In this document: positions 19,148 through 27,784 of the stretch, one piece after another
Layout of the letters: every line of letters starts with the position of its first letter
Numbering within the stretch: position 1 is the stretch's first letter
NCBI GenBank assembly: GCA_963666575.2
Contig: CAXXYG010000027.1
Span: 558,001 to 622,000 of the forward strand
Source: JABMQB01 sp963666575
GTDB taxonomy: Bacteria > Bacteroidota > Bacteroidia > Bacteroidales > Prolixibacteraceae
Length of the DNA stretch: 64,000 bases
Reading direction: 5' to 3'
Notes under the pieces: generated by a model
Told to the model about the DNA's origin: nothing
The model's input: the letters and a program-made list of their open reading frames with translations, nothing else
The model's database searches: none
Translations under genes and position numbers: made by a program

Positions 19148-19291
19148 TTATTTTTTTCTGAAAAACACCTGTATGGGGACACCCGTAAAATTAAAATTAT
19201 CACGGATTTTATTTTCCAGATAACGCCTGTATGGGTCTTTTACGTATTGAGTTTTTAACTTTATCAATACTTATTATTTTTCCTAAATCAG
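19148..19291 (-). other. Stop-containing 42-nt insert and displaced Der C-terminus
   Basis: Bases 19250-19291 interrupt the Der frame with three in-frame stops (TAG, TAA, TAA). Beyond them, in the same frame, bases 19249-19148 encode the normal end of Der (QYVKDPYRRYLENK...VFFRKK, then TAA at 19148). The flanking protein should read CNLPQYVKDPY, so 42 bases stand where one proline codon is expected. GTATTGA at the insert edge (19244-19250) is an exact inverted copy of TCAATAC (19264-19270). Confidence 0.8.
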
Positions 19292-20497
19292 CAGGTTACA
19301 AAAAAAGGCAAAAACAGGAGTTGGCGAAGGCAATTGAGTTATGTACTTAATTTTAACAAATTTACCTTTTAGCGATGGCGGAGGATAGGCTTCAATAGCT
19401 TCGAGCATTACCTCGTTAAGTAGGGATGTTTTAATGTGTTGTTTCCGATTTTCGTAAACTGCCATTGCTATTTCGAGAGCTTTATGAATACGCTGTTTTG
19501 TCAGAGCCGAGATAAATACAATTGGCACATCGGTAAATGGGGCTATCCGCTCATGTATTTCTTTTTTGAACTCAATCACCGTTTGAGTTTCTTTTTCAAT
19601 AAGGTCCCATTTATTAACCAGAATGACAATTCCTTTTTTATTTTTTACTGCCAGATTAAAAATATTCATGTCCTGTGCTTCAACTCCACGGGTAGCATCA
19701 ATCATAAGCAGGCAAATATCTGAATTTTCGATGGTCCGAATGGAACGCAAAACTGAATAAAACTCTACATCCTCATGGACTTTTGTTTTTTTCCGTAATC
19801 CTGCAGTATCAACAATTGTAAAATCGTAATCAAATTTATTATAACGTGTATGTATTGAATCGCGGGTTGTTCCGGCAATATCGGTAACAATAAAGCGGTC
19901 CTCGCCAATCAGTCCATTTATAAACGATGATTTTCCAACATTAGGGCGGCCCACTACTGATATTTTAGGCAAATTGTCTTCTGCCACATCGTTGTCGGTT
20001 AGAGGTAATTTTTTGACCATGTCATCCAATAAATCACCCGTACCGGCTCCCGACATTGCGGAAATATTATATATTTCGCCTAATCCCAGACTATAAAACT
20101 CATGGGCATCAAGTGTCCTGGCATTGTTATCGACTTTATTTACGACTATAAAAACTTCTTTTTTTGAGCGTCGTAAAATATTGGCTATAGCCTGGTCAAG
20201 ATCGGTAATACCTGCTTCAACATCAACAGTAAACAATATTACATCAGCTTCATCAATGGCCAAATGGACTTGTTTTCTAATTTCTCCTTCAAAAATATCG
20301 TCGGAGTTAACCACATAACCACCTGTGTCAATCACCGAAAACTCAATGCCGTTCCACTCCGATTTCCCGTAATTACGGTCACGCGTAACACCGGCAGTTT
20401 CATTAACAATGGCCGTGCGGCTTTCTATCAAACGGTTAAATAATGTGGATTTTCCAACATTTGGCCTTCCAACTATGGCAACTATCTTACTACTCAT
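19283..20497 (-). CDS. der: Ribosome-assembly GTPase Der, C-terminally truncated
   Basis: Der (EngA) carries two GTPase domains and a KH-like domain and acts in 50S subunit assembly. Both G domains are complete: GRPNVGKSTL and DTGGY in the first, GRPNVGKSSF, DTAGLRKK and NKWD in the second. The frame stops after VFAFFCNLLI at 404 residues, about 32 short of the usual 435. The missing end of the KH-like domain is present in the same frame further on, after a 42-base insert with stops. Der is essential in most bacteria, so either this truncated form works, the stops are bypassed, or the sequence is wrong. It lies 68 bases after era. Confidence 0.92.
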   Translation of the reverse strand: MSSKIVAIVGRPNVGKSTLFNRLIESRTAIVNETAGVTRDRNYGKSEWNGIEFSVIDTGGYVVNSDDIFEGEIRKQVHLAIDEADVILFTVDVEAGITDLDQAIANILRRSKKEVFIVVNKVDNNARTLDAHEFYSLGLGEIYNISAMSGAGTGDLLDDMVKKLPLTDNDVAEDNLPKISVVGRPNVGKSSFINGLIGEDRFIVTDIAGTTRDSIHTRYNKFDYDFTIVDTAGLRKKTKVHEDVEFYSVLRSIRTIENSDICLLMIDATRGVEAQDMNIFNLAVKNKKGIVILVNKWDLIEKETQTVIEFKKEIHERIAPFTDVPIVFISALTKQRIHKALEIAMAVYENRKQHIKTSLLNEVMLEAIEAYPPPSLKGKFVKIKYITQLPSPTPVFAFFCNLLI

Positions 20498-20565
20498 TTT
20501 TTTACTTTCCCTTTCTACTTCACTATAACTTCTTTCACCAACAATGGTTCAATCGTCAAAAACTA

Positions 20566-21447
20566 TTACGAATTATACCCAAAGTTTTTTAATTGTTTAT
20601 CCTGGTCACGCCAGTCTTTCGCCACTTTTACATACAGCTCCAGGAATATTTTTTTATCAAAAAACTCTTCGGCATCTTTTCGTGCTTCGGTGCCAACTCG
20701 TTTTAATGATTTCCCCTGATGCCCTATTATAATCCCTTTCTGACTATCGCGTGCCACGTAAATAATTGCACGTATTTTTATTATTTTTTCTTCTTCCTTA
20801 AATTCTTCAACTCCAATTTCAACTGAATAAGGAATTTCTTTTTGATAATGAATCAGAATTTTTTCGCGAATTATTTCCTGAATAAAGAACCGCTCATTTT
20901 TATCAGTTAAATCATCTTTTGGGAAAAAAGCCGGACTCTCAGGTAACATTTCCATAATACGGTCGAATACCGGGGCAATATTAAATTTTTCTAAAGCAGA
21001 AATCGGAAAAACCGATGCTCCGGGGAAAGTGTCTGACCAAAAATCAAATAATTTAGTAACAGCTTCCTGATTTGATAAATCGACTTTATTAAGCAATACA
21101 ATTACCGGCATATTTGACTTACGGACTTTCTCAATATATTCCTTATTTTTTTCAGGATTTTCAACCACATCAGTAACATATAAAATAACATCGGCGTCGA
21201 TTAATGCGGTATCGACAAACTTAAGCATCGACTCTTGTAATTTATAATTCGGCTTTAAAATACCTGGTGTGTCAGAATACACAATCTGAAAATCGTCGCC
21301 ACTCACAATTCCTTTTATCCGATGCCTGGTGGTTTGCATTTTCGATGTTATAATCGAAATCTTCTCTCCCACCAATGCATTCATTATGGTTGATTTACCA
21401 ACATTGGGATTCCCAATAATATTTACAAAACCTGCCTTATGTGCCAT
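20566..21447 (-). CDS. era: GTPase Era
   Basis: The 293-residue product has the usual Era length and layout: a G domain with GNPNVGKST, DTPGI and NKVD motifs, then a C-terminal KH domain containing VARDSQKGIIIGHQGKSLK. Era binds the 3' end of 16S rRNA and assists 30S maturation. It is followed by der, an arrangement common in Bacteroidota. A plausible divergent promoter region of 184 bases separates it from the radical SAM gene. Confidence 0.96.
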   Translation of the reverse strand: MAHKAGFVNIIGNPNVGKSTIMNALVGEKISIITSKMQTTRHRIKGIVSGDDFQIVYSDTPGILKPNYKLQESMLKFVDTALIDADVILYVTDVVENPEKNKEYIEKVRKSNMPVIVLLNKVDLSNQEAVTKLFDFWSDTFPGASVFPISALEKFNIAPVFDRIMEMLPESPAFFPKDDLTDKNERFFIQEIIREKILIHYQKEIPYSVEIGVEEFKEEEKIIKIRAIIYVARDSQKGIIIGHQGKSLKRVGTEARKDAEEFFDKKIFLELYVKVAKDWRDQDKQLKNFGYNS

Positions 21448-21631
21448 AAATTACAATTCACTTAAAATCAGCGCAAAGATAAAAAAAAAATAGCGTTTAC
21501 TCTTTTCCTGAAAGCTTTTCAGAAAACAATAGGAGTTTTATCACAATCTGAGAAGTTTTTAACACTAACTATTTGACATTTAATAGATTATTTGTATATT
21601 AAATGTTATTACATTATTATACCATAAAGCC

Positions 21632-23809
21632 ATGACTTCAATATTACAATTGGACCAGGTTGCCATTAATATACAGGCACGAAAAATACTGGATACTCTT
21701 TTAAAAGAAAATCCTGAAATAAAAGCATTGTTTGAATATGCCAAAACAGAAAATGAAGCATTAATCGCCCTTCGGAATTGGATATTACCTCAATTAAAAA
21801 AGAATAATGCCGCCTACTCCTATTATCTTGGTAAGAATAAAAATCCAGACATTTACAACCATTTAAAATGGCCAGATTTGGCAGCTATCCGTTTACTCGA
21901 TTATATTAACCATGCGGGAGAAGAATACAAAGACCAGAATTTACGTGGAGAAATGGCGATTAGTAATCCTGTAAAAATGTTATGGCTGGCTATAAACTTT
22001 GGAACTGGTGGCGCAAGAGCCAGTTTTTTTACCGACATGTTATTTTTATTCAGCCAATTAAAAGGAAAAACCAGAAAAACCAAACCTTCAAAAAAGAAAA
22101 TCCTTTCTTGGATGGAAAATCATCCATCGGGGCTCGACCAACAAATTATTACATTACGAACAAAAAACCGCGAAAGAATTATTCAGGTTTTAATTGAAAT
22201 AATAACCGAAACTGCCCATTCAAAATATACTTTCGAAAAAAACCTGAGTTTCAGTGAAAAAAAAGCTAAAATTAATAACTGGTGGAATGAGAGCCAGTTT
22301 CATTTAACTTTTGCCATACGTTCGCCCCAGTTATTAAATAAGATGTTGGGTAACTCACTTGATCCCGACACTTTAAAAATACTATACGATGCTGAAAAAC
22401 AAGGAATTCCATTTTTTGTCAACCCCTATTATTTATCACTTTTAAATGTAGCGCCTCCTAATTTTGCCCTTGGTGCCGACCTGGCAATCAGGCAATACAT
22501 TATTTACAGTGAACACCTCGTAAAAGAGTTTGGGTATATTTTAGCCTGGGAAAAGGAGGACCAGATTCAACCCGGAAAACCAAATGCTGCAGGTTGGTTG
22601 TTGCCATCACATAATATTCACCGACGTTACCCCGAAGTAGCCATTTTTATCCCTGACACCATGGGTAGGGCTTGTGCCGGATTGTGTGCCAGTTGCCAAC
22701 GGTTGTACGATTTTCAGAGTGGTCGCTTCAATTTTAACCTCGAAAAACTAAAACCCCAGGCATCATGGCCTGAACGCCTTAAAAGTTTACTTACCTACTA
22801 CGAAAACGACTCTCAATTGCGTGATATTCTGATAACCGGAGGTGATGCTTTAATGACCTCAGACAAACAATTGGAAAAAATTCTGGAAGAGGTGTATCAA
22901 ATGGCTGTAAGAAAAAAAGAAGCCAACAAAAACAGGAAAGAAGGTGAAAAATATGCTGAAATTATTCGGGTAAGATTGGGGTCGCGGTTATTGGTTTATT
23001 TACCTCAACGAATAACCTCAAACCTGATAGAACTATTGTTGGAATACAAACAACGTTTTAATAGTATTGGCGTACAACAGTTGATTATTCAAACCCATTT
23101 TGTTTCAGCCATGGAAATTACTCCTGAAGTAAAACTGGCCATTGAAAATTTATTAGCCGCCGGATGGATTGTTACGAACCAAATGGTATTTACTGCTGCT
23201 GCGTCGCGAAGAGGGCATACTTCCAAATTAAGGAAAGTATTAAACGATATGGGAGTTTTATCTTACTATTCTTTTACTGTTAAAGGTTATATGGAAAATC
23301 ATCAGAATTTTTCGCCCAATTCACGAATTGTGCAGGAAGAAATTGAAGAAAAAAATATTGGTTCTATTCCTGACAACCAAACCAGTGAATTGGCTACAAT
23401 TTTAAAAAACCCAAAAACTATAAAAGAATCACTCGAACACTTTCGCAAAAAACTTGGAGTGCCCTTCCTTGCTACCGACCGCAACATTATAAATCTTCCG
23501 GGAGTGGGTAAAAGCCTCACATTCCGCACAATTGGCATTACCCGTTATGGGAGAAGGATATTAGAATTCGACCACGATCCCACACGAAACCACAGCCCCA
23601 TAATTCATCACATGGAAAAAGTTATAATCGTTGAATCCAAATCAATAAGTAAGTACCTCGAACAACTTGAAGAAATGGGCGAAGACAGTTCTGATTATGA
23701 AGGAATTTATGGTTATTCCATTGGCCAAACCGAACCACGAATGGCCATTTATGAGTACCCTGAGTATGATTATAAGGTTACAGAAGATTTTACTAATTTG
23801 GTGCTGTAA
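21632..23809 (+). CDS. KamA-family radical SAM protein
   Basis: The 725-residue protein contains the lysine 2,3-aminomutase type CxxxCxxC cluster motif CAGLCASC (Cys348, Cys352, Cys355), followed by a TIM-barrel core with ITGGDALM and GSRLLVYLPQR. It is much longer than classic lysine 2,3-aminomutase (about 415 residues), with about 300 N-terminal residues of unknown fold and a C-terminal extension. Long members of this family are common in Bacteroidota and their substrate is unknown. Lysine aminomutation is possible but should not be assumed. The gene stands alone. Confidence 0.82.
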   Translation: MTSILQLDQVAINIQARKILDTLLKENPEIKALFEYAKTENEALIALRNWILPQLKKNNAAYSYYLGKNKNPDIYNHLKWPDLAAIRLLDYINHAGEEYKDQNLRGEMAISNPVKMLWLAINFGTGGARASFFTDMLFLFSQLKGKTRKTKPSKKKILSWMENHPSGLDQQIITLRTKNRERIIQVLIEIITETAHSKYTFEKNLSFSEKKAKINNWWNESQFHLTFAIRSPQLLNKMLGNSLDPDTLKILYDAEKQGIPFFVNPYYLSLLNVAPPNFALGADLAIRQYIIYSEHLVKEFGYILAWEKEDQIQPGKPNAAGWLLPSHNIHRRYPEVAIFIPDTMGRACAGLCASCQRLYDFQSGRFNFNLEKLKPQASWPERLKSLLTYYENDSQLRDILITGGDALMTSDKQLEKILEEVYQMAVRKKEANKNRKEGEKYAEIIRVRLGSRLLVYLPQRITSNLIELLLEYKQRFNSIGVQQLIIQTHFVSAMEITPEVKLAIENLLAAGWIVTNQMVFTAAASRRGHTSKLRKVLNDMGVLSYYSFTVKGYMENHQNFSPNSRIVQEEIEEKNIGSIPDNQTSELATILKNPKTIKESLEHFRKKLGVPFLATDRNIINLPGVGKSLTFRTIGITRYGRRILEFDHDPTRNHSPIIHHMEKVIIVESKSISKYLEQLEEMGEDSSDYEGIYGYSIGQTEPRMAIYEYPEYDYKVTEDFTNLVL

Positions 23810-24159
23810 TCTTCTCAATACCAACTTATTGCTTCATTATCTAAACAATATACCAAGATTAATTCAGTAAACAATTAGCATATTGTTTCAGATATGAGCT
23901 AATCCCATCTAGTTTTTTTAATAAATCTCACAAAAACAATTAGTTCTAATTTATCCAAAAATGGACCTCCTAAAAAATAGGAATTCCTAAAAGCTGGTTT
24001 TTTTATTTTACCTCATTAAATTATAAATACTGATTTTAAAACTATTGTGCCAAAAATTTGTTCTAAACTTAAATTTCTTTCAATTAAAGATATAAACATG
24101 CTTTTATACTTTTTTTGTGATTGGAATATAAAATAATACTTACACTTAAAAAAATCAGT
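23810..24159. other. 350-base intergenic region
   Basis: No gene is visible. The region is AT-rich. It holds AACTATTGT at 24040 and TTTGTTCT at 24057-24064, which resemble a repeated element upstream of the next paralogous gene, and a TATACTTTTTTTG stretch near 24105-24117 that could be a promoter box. Confidence 0.4.
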
Positions 24160-27100
24160 ATGACCTATAATTTTACCAAAAAAACACTTCATTATTTAAT
24201 GGTTTTGTTTGTGCTTTTAATGAGTACATCATTAAATAATAAAACAAAAGCTAGCCCGGTTTCAACGGAGGCTTTAACACCACCACCCAGTAATCCTCCT
24301 ACATTTACATCAACTCCTATAACCACAGTTAATGATAATCAAACATATAGTTATACTGTAACCGCGAGCGATATTGATGGAAACACATTTGATTTTACCG
24401 CCCCTACATTACCGGCTTGGTTAACATTAATAAATAATTCTGTTAGCACATTCTTGTCAGTTGGGGCAAGATGTATTGCAATAGGCCCATCTGGGGATTT
24501 TTTTGTATCACATACTGAACTCAATCAAATTCTGAAAATAACTCCTGAGGGAGTTGTAACAACATATGCAGGTACAGGTGTCGCCGGATACGTAAATGGC
24601 GCTAATTCAATTGCTCAATTTCACCACCCATATGGTATTGCTGTTGATGCTGCCGGAAATGTGTATGTGTCTTCACAAACAAACCATTCAATACGAAAAA
24701 TCCTTCCTGACGGGACTGTATCAACTCTTGCGGGCTCAACATCAGGGACTCCTGGATATTTGAATGCTATTGGTACAAATGCATTATTTTATAATCCCTC
24801 TGGCATTTCAGTTGATGCTTCAGGGAATGTATATGTTGCTGATTTAAGCAATAACAAAATTCGAAAAATTCTACCCGATGGTACTACCACAACTTTGGCT
24901 GGCTCAGGGTATGGTTTTGCCGACGGGCCAGGTGCCGGTGCAAAATTTGCTGGGCCTTATAGTGTTGAAGTTGATGCTTCGGGTAATGTATTTGTTGCAG
25001 ATACCTGGGGCCATAGAATTCGAAAAATTACACCAGGAGGATTTGTATCTACCATAGCAGGCAATGGAAATGCAGGCTTTGTTGACGGTGCACTAGGCAT
25101 TGCTGAGCTCCAACATCCACAGGGACTTACAGTCGATAATGCTGGAAATGTTTATGTAGCAGACTTTAGCAATAACGCTATCCGAAAAATTAGTCCTGAT
25201 GGGTATACACAAACACTTGCAGGTACCGGAGCTTATGGATTTAATGATGGACCTGGAGCTACTGCAATTTTTGGAAACACTTACGATGTTGCAGTTGATA
25301 ATGAAGGAAATGTATATGCCACAGACAGGGGTAATTCTAAAATTCGCAAAATTGAAAAATTTACCAAATTGTATGGAAGTGCTATCGGGCATTTTGGCAC
25401 ACATACTGTGCAGTTAAAAGTAACCAATACTAATGGATTATTTACTACACAAAACTTTTCAATAACTGTTTCAGATGTTACACCACCTTCTGCAATAAAT
25501 GATTTTATAACTATTTCAGAAGATATTCCTTCGGCTTTTTACCCAATAAATAATGATTTTGATCTGGGTGATAATATTGATACATCGTCTGTTATTATTC
25601 TTGATAGCACAAATTACGGCATGCTTTCCTTAATTCAGGCAACTGGGCAACTTACATACTCCCCATTACTTAACTTTTATGGAAAAGATACGTTGCAATA
25701 TTCAATAAGTGATAAGGCTGGCAATAATAATACAGCCTTTATATATATTACGGTTACCCCTGTAAACGATGCCCCTGTAGCGAATAATGATAATTTAGTT
25801 GCTTTTGAAAACATTAGTTCAGTGGTTGATGTGCTTGCCAACGATTCTGATATTGACATGGATAATTTAAGGGTATTTGTTACAAAACCTCCTTCATCGG
25901 GAGGAAGTGCCTATGTATCTTCCAACAAAATCACCTACCGTTCGCCAAAAGGTTTTTCAGGAGAAGACGTATTTGAATACCAGGTGTGCGACAATGGATT
26001 AGCACCAATTAAATGTGCTATTGCAAAAGTTTTTGTTAAAGTTGAAGGAATAAATGAAATTGTAATTGTCGACCACGAAATGGTTGTGATGGATGAAGAT
26101 GGCACTTTTTCGGGCGACCTCACCGATGCTGGTGATTATGATCCTGATGGCTCAGAATTATTAGCAACAACAACACCTCTATTAGCACCTATGAATGGGA
26201 CACTTACAGTTTCTTCAGATGGTTTATATTCATATACCCCTAACCTCAATTTTAATGGTACTGATTTAGCGGTTGTTACAATTTGTGACCAGGGTAATGC
26301 GGTTAATACATGCAAACCCGATTCTATCTATATTGCAGTGAACAGCGTTAACGACTCTCCTATTGCTACACCTAAAAGTATAACAGTTGCTGAAGATTCA
26401 GGAAATACATCCATCGATATTTCAGGAAATGTTTCTGATATCGACAGCGAAGAAATTACTACAATCATCCTTTCAGGGACAACTACTTTTAGTTCGGCCT
26501 TAGAAATGAGTTACACGCCCGCTGCCAACTTTAATGGTACTGATATGATCGTCTATTCAGTGTGTGACCAATTAGGAGCTTGCGATACAGGAACTATAAA
26601 TATTACCGTAACACCTGTTAATGACCCACCGATTTTGGAAATTACAATTGATAATGTGGAAATAGATTTATTTTCTTCAGAAACAATACCACTGGTTGGT
26701 GCATTTACTGATGTTGATGCAGGTGATGTACTCACCGTTGAAGTTACAATGGTTGGTGGAAGCCCACTTCCTGCGTGGGTGGTTTACAATCCAACTTCAA
26801 CTACTTTGGTTTGTTCTCCCTCCGATGCTTCCCATATAGGAATTTATAACCTGAAGGCAACTGCCACCGATGGAGCAGGTGCACAGGAGTCAACAACATT
26901 TTCGGTTACTGTACAACAAGCAAATACTCTTTCAGGTTACATCTATTTAGGTGACAAAGGAGGTGCAAAATCAGGGCTAATAACCAAGGGAGGACAGGCA
27001 GGAGATCCAGCTGTTGACGTATTGCTTGTATTGTCTCACAATGGCGTTTTTGTTGATTCAACGCGAACCAATAATGAGGGGTATTACATATTCTACAATT

Positions 27101-27507
27101 TAGCTCCCCTTATGTATGATATGGAGGTTTACTTCGAAAATTTAGAAGCTGAGTTTGAAATCCAGATCACCTCTGCGAGTGATGCACCGGTGGCTGAAGG
27201 ATATAATTTTACCGTTTGGCCTGAAAGTGCTATAATAACTGATGTTAATATACCTGGACAGAGTCTTGAAATTAACATGTACCCTAATCCATCGAAAGGT
27301 AATGTAATACTCGAAATGGGAAATACAGGAAATTCAGGAACAACCGTTTCAGTTTATAACATTGCCGGACAAAAAATATTTGGCGATCAGTTTTCTGAAA
27401 ACCGAATACTGCTTAACCTCAAAAATCAGGTGAGTGGTATGTATTATGTAAAAGTAACCACCGATAGTAGTGAAGTGATTAAAAAACTAGTGCTGAGTAA
27501 AGAGTAA
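24160..27507 (+). CDS. T9SS-secreted multidomain protein with nested NHL propeller (long paralog)
   Basis: I start at the ATG at 24160 (1,115 residues), which leads directly into a signal peptide (about 1-31). Then comes the first half of a dystroglycan/cadherin-like domain (TFTSTPITTVND...LPAWLTL), an NHL-type propeller of about six blades (repeats such as GIAVDAAGNVYVSS and HSIRKILPDGTVSTLAG), and the second half of the same cadherin-like domain (GTHTVQLKVTNTNG). Four cadherin-like/Big_9 repeats with ND.PVA and DSDID motifs follow, then another dystroglycan-like domain, a Cna-B-like domain and a type A sorting tail (MYPNPSKGNVILEMG...KKLVLSKE). It should be a large calcium-binding surface protein, probably in adhesion. 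It pairs with a shorter paralog downstream. Confidence 0.85.
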   Translation: MTYNFTKKTLHYLMVLFVLLMSTSLNNKTKASPVSTEALTPPPSNPPTFTSTPITTVNDNQTYSYTVTASDIDGNTFDFTAPTLPAWLTLINNSVSTFLSVGARCIAIGPSGDFFVSHTELNQILKITPEGVVTTYAGTGVAGYVNGANSIAQFHHPYGIAVDAAGNVYVSSQTNHSIRKILPDGTVSTLAGSTSGTPGYLNAIGTNALFYNPSGISVDASGNVYVADLSNNKIRKILPDGTTTTLAGSGYGFADGPGAGAKFAGPYSVEVDASGNVFVADTWGHRIRKITPGGFVSTIAGNGNAGFVDGALGIAELQHPQGLTVDNAGNVYVADFSNNAIRKISPDGYTQTLAGTGAYGFNDGPGATAIFGNTYDVAVDNEGNVYATDRGNSKIRKIEKFTKLYGSAIGHFGTHTVQLKVTNTNGLFTTQNFSITVSDVTPPSAINDFITISEDIPSAFYPINNDFDLGDNIDTSSVIILDSTNYGMLSLIQATGQLTYSPLLNFYGKDTLQYSISDKAGNNNTAFIYITVTPVNDAPVANNDNLVAFENISSVVDVLANDSDIDMDNLRVFVTKPPSSGGSAYVSSNKITYRSPKGFSGEDVFEYQVCDNGLAPIKCAIAKVFVKVEGINEIVIVDHEMVVMDEDGTFSGDLTDAGDYDPDGSELLATTTPLLAPMNGTLTVSSDGLYSYTPNLNFNGTDLAVVTICDQGNAVNTCKPDSIYIAVNSVNDSPIATPKSITVAEDSGNTSIDISGNVSDIDSEEITTIILSGTTTFSSALEMSYTPAANFNGTDMIVYSVCDQLGACDTGTINITVTPVNDPPILEITIDNVEIDLFSSETIPLVGAFTDVDAGDVLTVEVTMVGGSPLPAWVVYNPTSTTLVCSPSDASHIGIYNLKATATDGAGAQESTTFSVTVQQANTLSGYIYLGDKGGAKSGLITKGGQAGDPAVDVLLVLSHNGVFVDSTRTNNEGYYIFYNLAPLMYDMEVYFENLEAEFEIQITSASDAPVAEGYNFTVWPESAIITDVNIPGQSLEINMYPNPSKGNVILEMGNTGNSGTTVSVYNIAGQKIFGDQFSENRILLNLKNQVSGMYYVKVTTDSSEVIKKLVLSKE

Positions 27508-27536
27508 TAGCTGTGCACTTTGTGCCACAAAGTATG

Positions 27537-27566
27537 GTCAGGGTTTCACTGAAGTGAAGCCCTGAC
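27537..27566 (+). terminator. Hairpin after the long NHL gene
   Basis: An inverted repeat GTCAGGG..TTCA/TGAA..CCCTGAC forms a strong stem with a small loop. It is followed by TCTTTCT rather than a pure T tract, so termination is likely but not ideal. Confidence 0.6.
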
Positions 27567-27674
27567 TCTTTCTAATCAGGTTACCTGTCATATAACAAAC
27601 ACTGTTTCTTTGACTCTACACACAATGGATTATTGATCAATACTTTTATTTCAATAATATACGATGTGTTTGAG

Positions 27675-27700
27675 AACTATTGTTCTCCAACTATTGTTCT
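27675..27700 (+). repeat. Tandem 12-base direct repeat upstream of the short NHL gene
   Basis: AACTATTGTTCT occurs twice, at 27675-27686 and 27689-27700, separated by CC. It sits 85-110 bases before the gene start. A related pair (AACTATTGT, TTTGTTCT) is upstream of the long paralog. A regulator site is possible. Confidence 0.5.
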
Positions 27701-27784
27701 TTACCTGAGTCGCATAATCAAAGACAACATTGTCCTTTTTTACGGCATTTAAAATCTCGTTTCTAACATAACAAATCCATTAGA

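Noticed and set aside
19250..19291. T4 gene-60-like ribosomal hop across the Der insert
   Set aside because: The codons before the first stop (CTG, ATT) do not recur at the position where the frame would need to resume, so the matched take-off and landing pair expected for bypassing is missing.
24121..24159. Upstream TTG start for the long NHL gene
   Set aside because: The ATG at 24160 leads straight into a normal signal peptide; the extension adds 13 residues of no signal value.
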